Source of the DNA: Scleroderma bovista
Lineage: Eukaryota; Basidiomycota; Agaricomycetes; Boletales; Sclerodermataceae
NCBI GenBank assembly: GCA_037178675.1
Contig: JAYMGJ010000746.1
Coordinates: 1-18,640 of the forward strand
Length of the DNA stretch: 18,640 bases
Direction of reading: 5' to 3'
In this document: positions 17,372-18,640 of the stretch, piece by piece
Numbering within the stretch: position 1 is the stretch's first letter
Layout of the letters: every line of letters begins with the position of its first letter
The notes under the pieces: model-generated
The model's database searches: none
Seen by the model: the letters and a program-made list of their open reading frames with translations, nothing else
Told to the model about the DNA's origin: nothing
Translations under genes and position numbers: made by a program

Positions 17372-17658
17372 TGTTGAAGCAATACCTATATACGTAGAGG
17401 AACTGCTACTCCAACTCACCTGTTGGGTGGAGTGCACAACCTGAGATGATAGCGGTAGCTGGTCAAGAGCTGTTTTTTATTATATAAGTGATGAATGCTG
17501 TTTATATACAACAAATGTGACGCATGACTGTGACATGTGATGTGTGACACATAACATCTACTCTACAGAGGACTATTACGAAGTCTACACTAATATGGGT
17601 CACAGTCTTGTGCACACTTCATTGACGCTTTACACCGGGTGCACGTGCAACTTCAACA
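17372..17658 (-). repeat. Copia 5' LTR (287 bp)
   Basis: TG...CA, matching 7358-7634. TATA box complement at 17501-17508 and AATAAA complement at 17476-17481. It is 10 bp longer than the other LTR because of the TG-rich stretch at about 17516-17545. Confidence 0.95.
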
Positions 17659-17663
17659 ATGGG
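17659..17663. repeat. Right target-site duplication of Copia element (ATGGG)
   Basis: Identical to 7353-7357. Confidence 0.92.
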
Positions 17664-18001
17664 CTCCCGACTGTCGGGGTCCCGCCCCCTCTTTCCTGGA
17701 AAGGCAAGGCACGTGCCCCCACTCCCGATCTGGCCTTGCAGCAACCGTAAATTTCTCAAGATAAGTGGACAGCCTTTGATGTTAATGTGGGTAGTTTTTT
17801 CGTACATCTCATTGGCATTGATATCACTATTTATTTAGAGAACAGATGATCCCGGCTGTGACTGGCGGGGTCTCATGATACTCGATCAGCCAAGAAAATA
17901 CAGCAGTTACGAAATAGAGGGGATTTCCAGTAATTTCTTGGCCACGGTATCAAAGTGAGCACACATGCCTTTTATACAATGTTTAAGCCATACGAGAACA
18001 G
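17664..18001. other. Unique right flank, no gene recognised
   Basis: GC-rich start (17664-17745), then AT-rich sequence. No domain, repeat or RNA gene recognised; it continues the sequence interrupted by the Copia insertion at 7357. Confidence 0.4.
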
Positions 18002-18421
18002 TTGGTGGACTATGGTCGTTTTACGCACTCCAAGGAATTCTGCTGCGAAGGAAACCTCTATTCTGACCGCGAGTTGCTATCTTTAATGGTGGACATCACC
18101 CCAGGGCAGCACAAACTATCTTCGATGGGTCATGTGACGGCCTCGAATCGGACGGACTCATGTCATCTCGATTTATACAAACCACTGATGGGCCTGTCAC
18201 TTCCAAGTAACGACAACCTCAAGTCATTGTTGACTTCGTTCTCTACTCGACTCACCAACAGATACCTCGTCACAAGTGTCATACAATGTCCTCCTGATCC
18301 TTTCCGGCCTGGCTCCAACATTACAACACCTTTGTACAGCGTTGCGAAGCCATTTGTTTGGTTCCAAAGTGAAAGTGTTGGTCATGTCAGAAGAGCTGTC
18401 AGGCGACGAGTTGCAAGGTGA
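18002..18421 (+). other. Unrecognised 139-codon open frame in CpG-rich sequence
   Basis: An open frame starting MVDYGRFTHSKEFCCEGNLY and ending VRRAVRRRVAR. I recognise no family. A second frame over 18276-18420 (YNVLLILSGLAPTLQHLCTA, then VKVLVMSEELSGDELQ) looks at least as protein-like and would end at a possible 5' splice site (CAAG/GTGAGA, about 18417), so the real coding frame, if any, is unclear. The sequence holds about 20 CpG in 420 bp against about 3 in an equal stretch of repeat A, so it may be host single-copy DNA. Confidence 0.2.
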
Positions 18422-18640
18422 GACGAAGGGTGACCAAGTGAGGGTTAATGAGATGTGTCAGACCTCCAACAATTGTAGTCACGCACGGGACCTTGAATGC
18501 TAGAACAGAGATCAATTCACCGTCAAACAGGAACAACATACAACAATACCTAGAACAGAGAAGCTCGACGTTAGGGAAGGGAGAGGGGAAGAGGAGTCAG
18601 CGGATACATATGACAAATACATATTTGATATTAGCTACGC
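18422..18640. other. Right window edge, nothing recognised
   Basis: Purine-rich mixed sequence with no open frame of note and no repeat or RNA gene seen. Confidence 0.3.

Larger units (their letters stand above)
7358..17658 (-). mobile_element. Ty1/Copia LTR retrotransposon carrying three nested insertions
   Basis: The 10,301-bp element has near-identical TG...CA LTRs, a 5-bp target duplication, a primer site next to the right (5') LTR and a polypurine tract next to the left (3') LTR, so it reads on the minus strand. The order is gag, zinc knuckle remnant, protease, GAG-pre-integrase, integrase, RT, RNase H: the Copia order, with integrase before RT. Subtracting repeat A, repeat B and solo element C with one copy of each duplication (4,949 bp) leaves 5,352 bp. 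It is non-autonomous now: gag and integrase are split by insertions, and pol contains four in-frame TGA codons plus frameshifts in the integrase. Confidence 0.95.

Overview
The window looks like a transposon-rich stretch of a basidiomycete (Agaricomycete-type) fungal genome. Evidence is short 42-64 nt GT-AG introns in every recognisable gene relic, fungal-type Copia polyproteins, and a Crypton tyrosine recombinase with a GCR1-type C-terminal domain. The species cannot be named from the sequence. Nearly everything recognisable is mobile or a decayed gene relic.

Left third (1-7.1 kb, all + strand): a mosaic of broken gene copies. The 3' part of the spliceosomal gene PRP8 (RNase H-like and Jab1/MPN regions, introns kept) is interrupted by a fragment resembling a Pho85-type cyclin. 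It stops abruptly about 75 bp before a degenerate XPG/GEN1-like endonuclease gene. This is followed about 300 bp later by a degenerate Crypton recombinase gene (box I Arg, H-x-x-R, Tyr, then GCR1_C).

Middle (7358-17658, - strand): a Ty1/Copia retrotransposon with TG...CA LTRs, a perfect 5-bp target duplication (ATGGG), a polypurine tract, a primer site matching the anticodon arm of initiator tRNA-Met, gag, protease, integrase, and an intact 529-aa RT/RNase H frame. Three later insertions split it: two copies of a 2.2-2.3 kb LTR-like repeat (A 10270-12612, B 14052-16258) and a 386-bp solo LTR-like element (C 13194-13579), each with target duplications (B's imperfect). Removing them leaves about 5.35 kb with gag-PR-IN-RT-RH in order, the usual Copia size.

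Right end (17.66-18.64 kb): unique, CpG-richer sequence with no recognised gene.

History: host gene fragments, XPG and Crypton form the old layer; Copia landed just downstream of the Crypton; A, B and C then landed in the Copia; all layers have lost CpG. Every in-frame stop I could place in the relic coding frames is TGA, and 13 of 14 LTR-LTR substitutions sit at CG/TG/CA dinucleotides. This fits methylcytosine decay of silenced repeats.
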